This document shows positions 63,102 to 64,000 of a stretch of DNA of 64,000 nucleotides, in pieces. Position 1 is the stretch's first letter; every line of letters begins with the position of its first letter. Both the position numbers and the translations under genes were made by a program. The DNA comes from Maribacter halichondriae (GTDB lineage Bacteria; Bacteroidota; Bacteroidia; Flavobacteriales; Flavobacteriaceae). The notes under the pieces are model-generated. The model had not been told where the DNA came from and did not search any database. It was given only the letters and a program-made list of their open reading frames with translations. The stretch spans positions 1,556,529 to 1,620,528 of the forward strand of contig NZ_CP107030.1 in the NCBI RefSeq assembly GCF_027474825.1. Direction: 5' to 3'.

Positions 63102-63129
63102 CGTTTCCGACCCCTCCCAAGGAGGGGTA
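63086..63129 (+). other. Twin hairpins at the end of purN
   Basis: CGGAAACGC (63086-63094) pairs with GCGTTTCCG (63102-63110), and the 7-nt loop contains the purN stop codon. ACCCCTCC (63111-63118) then pairs with GGAGGGGT (63122-63129). The second is a family 2 hairpin. There is no T-tract, so a full terminator is not certain. Confidence 0.6.
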
Positions 63130-63136
63130 AAAATGG

Positions 63137-63144
63137 TAGCTTTG
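63137..63144 (+). promoter_or_regulatory. Putative -7 promoter box of rnhA
   Basis: TAGCTTTG matches TAnnTTTG and lies 16 bp before the rnhA start codon, which fits a short leader. No -33 TTG is obvious. Confidence 0.45.
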
Positions 63145-63160
63145 ATATAACAATACTACT

Positions 63161-63796
63161 ATGGCCAAAAAAGAAAAGTTTTACACCGTCTGGAAAGGGA
63201 AAAGACCGGGAATTTATACCACTTGGGCTGATTGTAAGGCTGCAATAACCGGGCACAAAGGGGCCCAGTACAAATCGTTTTCAACGTTTGAGGCGGCCAA
63301 AAAGGCCTTCAATGGAAATTACGAAGATTACAAAGGGAAGAAAAAAGGCGAATCTTCCTTAACCCCCGAAGAACTTCTGAAATATGGTTCGCCGAATTAC
63401 CACTCCATTTCGGTAGATGCCGCATCAAGCGGAAACCCCGGGGTCATGGAATACCAAGGGGTCGATACCAAGACAAGTAAAAAATTGTTCCGACAAGGGC
63501 CTTTTCCTGAAGGCACCAATAATATCGGCGAGTTTTTGGCCATCGTACACGGACTAGCTTTTTTAAAAGAGCGAAATAGTGACCGCATCATCTATACCGA
63601 TTCTCGAACGGCCATGAGTTGGGTGCGCAAGAAGACCTGTAACACAAAACTCAAAGAGACTACAAAAAATAAGAAACTTTTTGATTTGGTGCGTCGCGCC
63701 TTGGATTGGTTGAACAAAAACAATTACAATACGCCAATCGTGAAATGGGAGACGAAAGCTTGGGGGGAGATTCCTGCTGATTTTGGGCGGAAATGA
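63161..63796 (+). CDS. rnhA: Ribonuclease H with N-terminal viroplasmin domain
   Basis: A 211-residue enzyme that cuts RNA in RNA-DNA hybrids. An N-terminal caulimovirus viroplasmin (hybrid-binding) domain is seen as FYTVWKGKRPGIYTTWADC and SFSTFEAAKKAF. The RNase H fold follows: catalytic Asp in ISVDAASSGNPG, Glu in NNIGEFLAIVHGLAFL, Asp in IIYTDSRTAMSW, and a final Asp in EIPADFGRK. Such fused forms are usual in Bacteroidota. It lies between purN and a PfkB kinase on the same strand. Confidence 0.92.
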   Translation: MAKKEKFYTVWKGKRPGIYTTWADCKAAITGHKGAQYKSFSTFEAAKKAFNGNYEDYKGKKKGESSLTPEELLKYGSPNYHSISVDAASSGNPGVMEYQGVDTKTSKKLFRQGPFPEGTNNIGEFLAIVHGLAFLKERNSDRIIYTDSRTAMSWVRKKTCNTKLKETTKNKKLFDLVRRALDWLNKNNYNTPIVKWETKAWGEIPADFGRK

Positions 63797-63889
63797 ACGA
63801 TTTCTTATCCGTTTATCGTAAAAGTATTCCTCTGAACAATTTTTAATAACTTGATTTATTTACCGCTCACTAATCGGTGTTCAATATCG

Positions 63890-63897
63890 TATCTTTG
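63890..63897 (+). promoter_or_regulatory. Putative -7 promoter box of the PfkB kinase gene
   Basis: TATCTTTG matches TAnnTTTG exactly and lies 21 bp before the start codon at 63919. No -33 TTG is seen at 19-21 bp upstream. Confidence 0.5.
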
Positions 63898-63918
63898 CAC
63901 CAAATTCAAACACATTTA

Positions 63919-64000
63919 ATGGGAAAATTGGTAATCGTAGGTACAGTCGCCTTTGACGAAATCGAAACTCCTTTCGGTAAAACGGATAAAATATTGGGCG
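63919..64000 (+). CDS. PfkB family carbohydrate/nucleoside kinase, N-terminal fragment (cut by window end)
   Basis: The first 27 codons read MGKLVIVGTVAFDEIETPFG and then KTDKILG, the opening strand and turn of a ribokinase-type kinase that is conserved beside rnhA and purN in Flavobacteriia. The frame is open to the last base of the window, so the remaining ~280 residues lie outside. The substrate is not determinable; adenosine- or inosine-type kinases are possible. Confidence 0.8.
   Translation, partial: MGKLVIVGTVAFDEIETPFGKTDKILG

Overview
The window is chromosomal DNA from a member of the Bacteroidota, most likely a marine Flavobacteriaceae species. No 16S sequence is present, so this rests on gene content and signals. 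Composition is AT-rich by eye. Several promoters look like the Bacteroidota -7 box TAnnTTTG, and clear Shine-Dalgarno sites are rare. The gene orders moxR-DUF58-batABCDE and acpP-fabF-rnc-IPExxxVDY-pyk are typical of the group. No rRNA, tRNA, CRISPR array, insertion sequence, phage or integrase was recognised.

Layout. 0-4.3 kb: a PhyH-type dioxygenase divergent from an AraC regulator, two small envelope proteins and a lipoprotein. 4.4-10.2 kb: glycerol 3-phosphate metabolism (gpsA, glpD, glpK) around a TAP-like hydrolase. 10.3-22 kb: envelope genes, with penicillin-binding protein 1C (pbpC) near a giant thioester alpha-2-macroglobulin lipoprotein, plus cvpA and several small genes set among palindromic intergenic repeats. 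22-25.5 kb: 3-hydroxyanthranilate dioxygenase, DUF1304, VOC, NTF2-like and an ALDH7-type aldehyde dehydrogenase. 25.5-32 kb: a possible 41-residue minus-strand peptide gene with its own terminator, an OmpA protein paired with a membrane-anchored helix-hairpin-helix protein, an acyl-ACP desaturase, a phosphatase, and a zinc-ribbon/SPFH pair resembling the Bacillus YdjG/H-YdjI membrane-stress proteins. 32-39 kb: fructokinase, GxxExxY protein, ECF sigma factor with a membrane partner, a broken hydrolase, an AlbA-type protein, SDR and aldo/keto reductase.

39-48 kb is a complete Bat (Bacteroides aerotolerance) operon. 48-54 kb is a SulP-Usp-carbonic anhydrase-SulP cluster that could serve inorganic carbon uptake. 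54-64 kb holds pheS, dinB, a CYTH protein, a small exporter, the pyk-rnc-fabF-acpP cluster, purN, rnhA and the start of a PfkB kinase.

Two global features stand out. First, five otherwise normal genes (glpK, the alpha-2-macroglobulin, an alpha/beta hydrolase, batE and fabF) are split by six single-base indels. Most of these lie in short homopolymers, and each reconstructs to a normal full-length protein. Because fabF is usually essential, sequencing or assembly error is the best explanation, and these genes should be read as probably intact. Second, the intergenic regions carry at least three families of dispersed palindromic or quasi-simple repeats. One of them appears to have entered the 5' end of a bat-operon gene.
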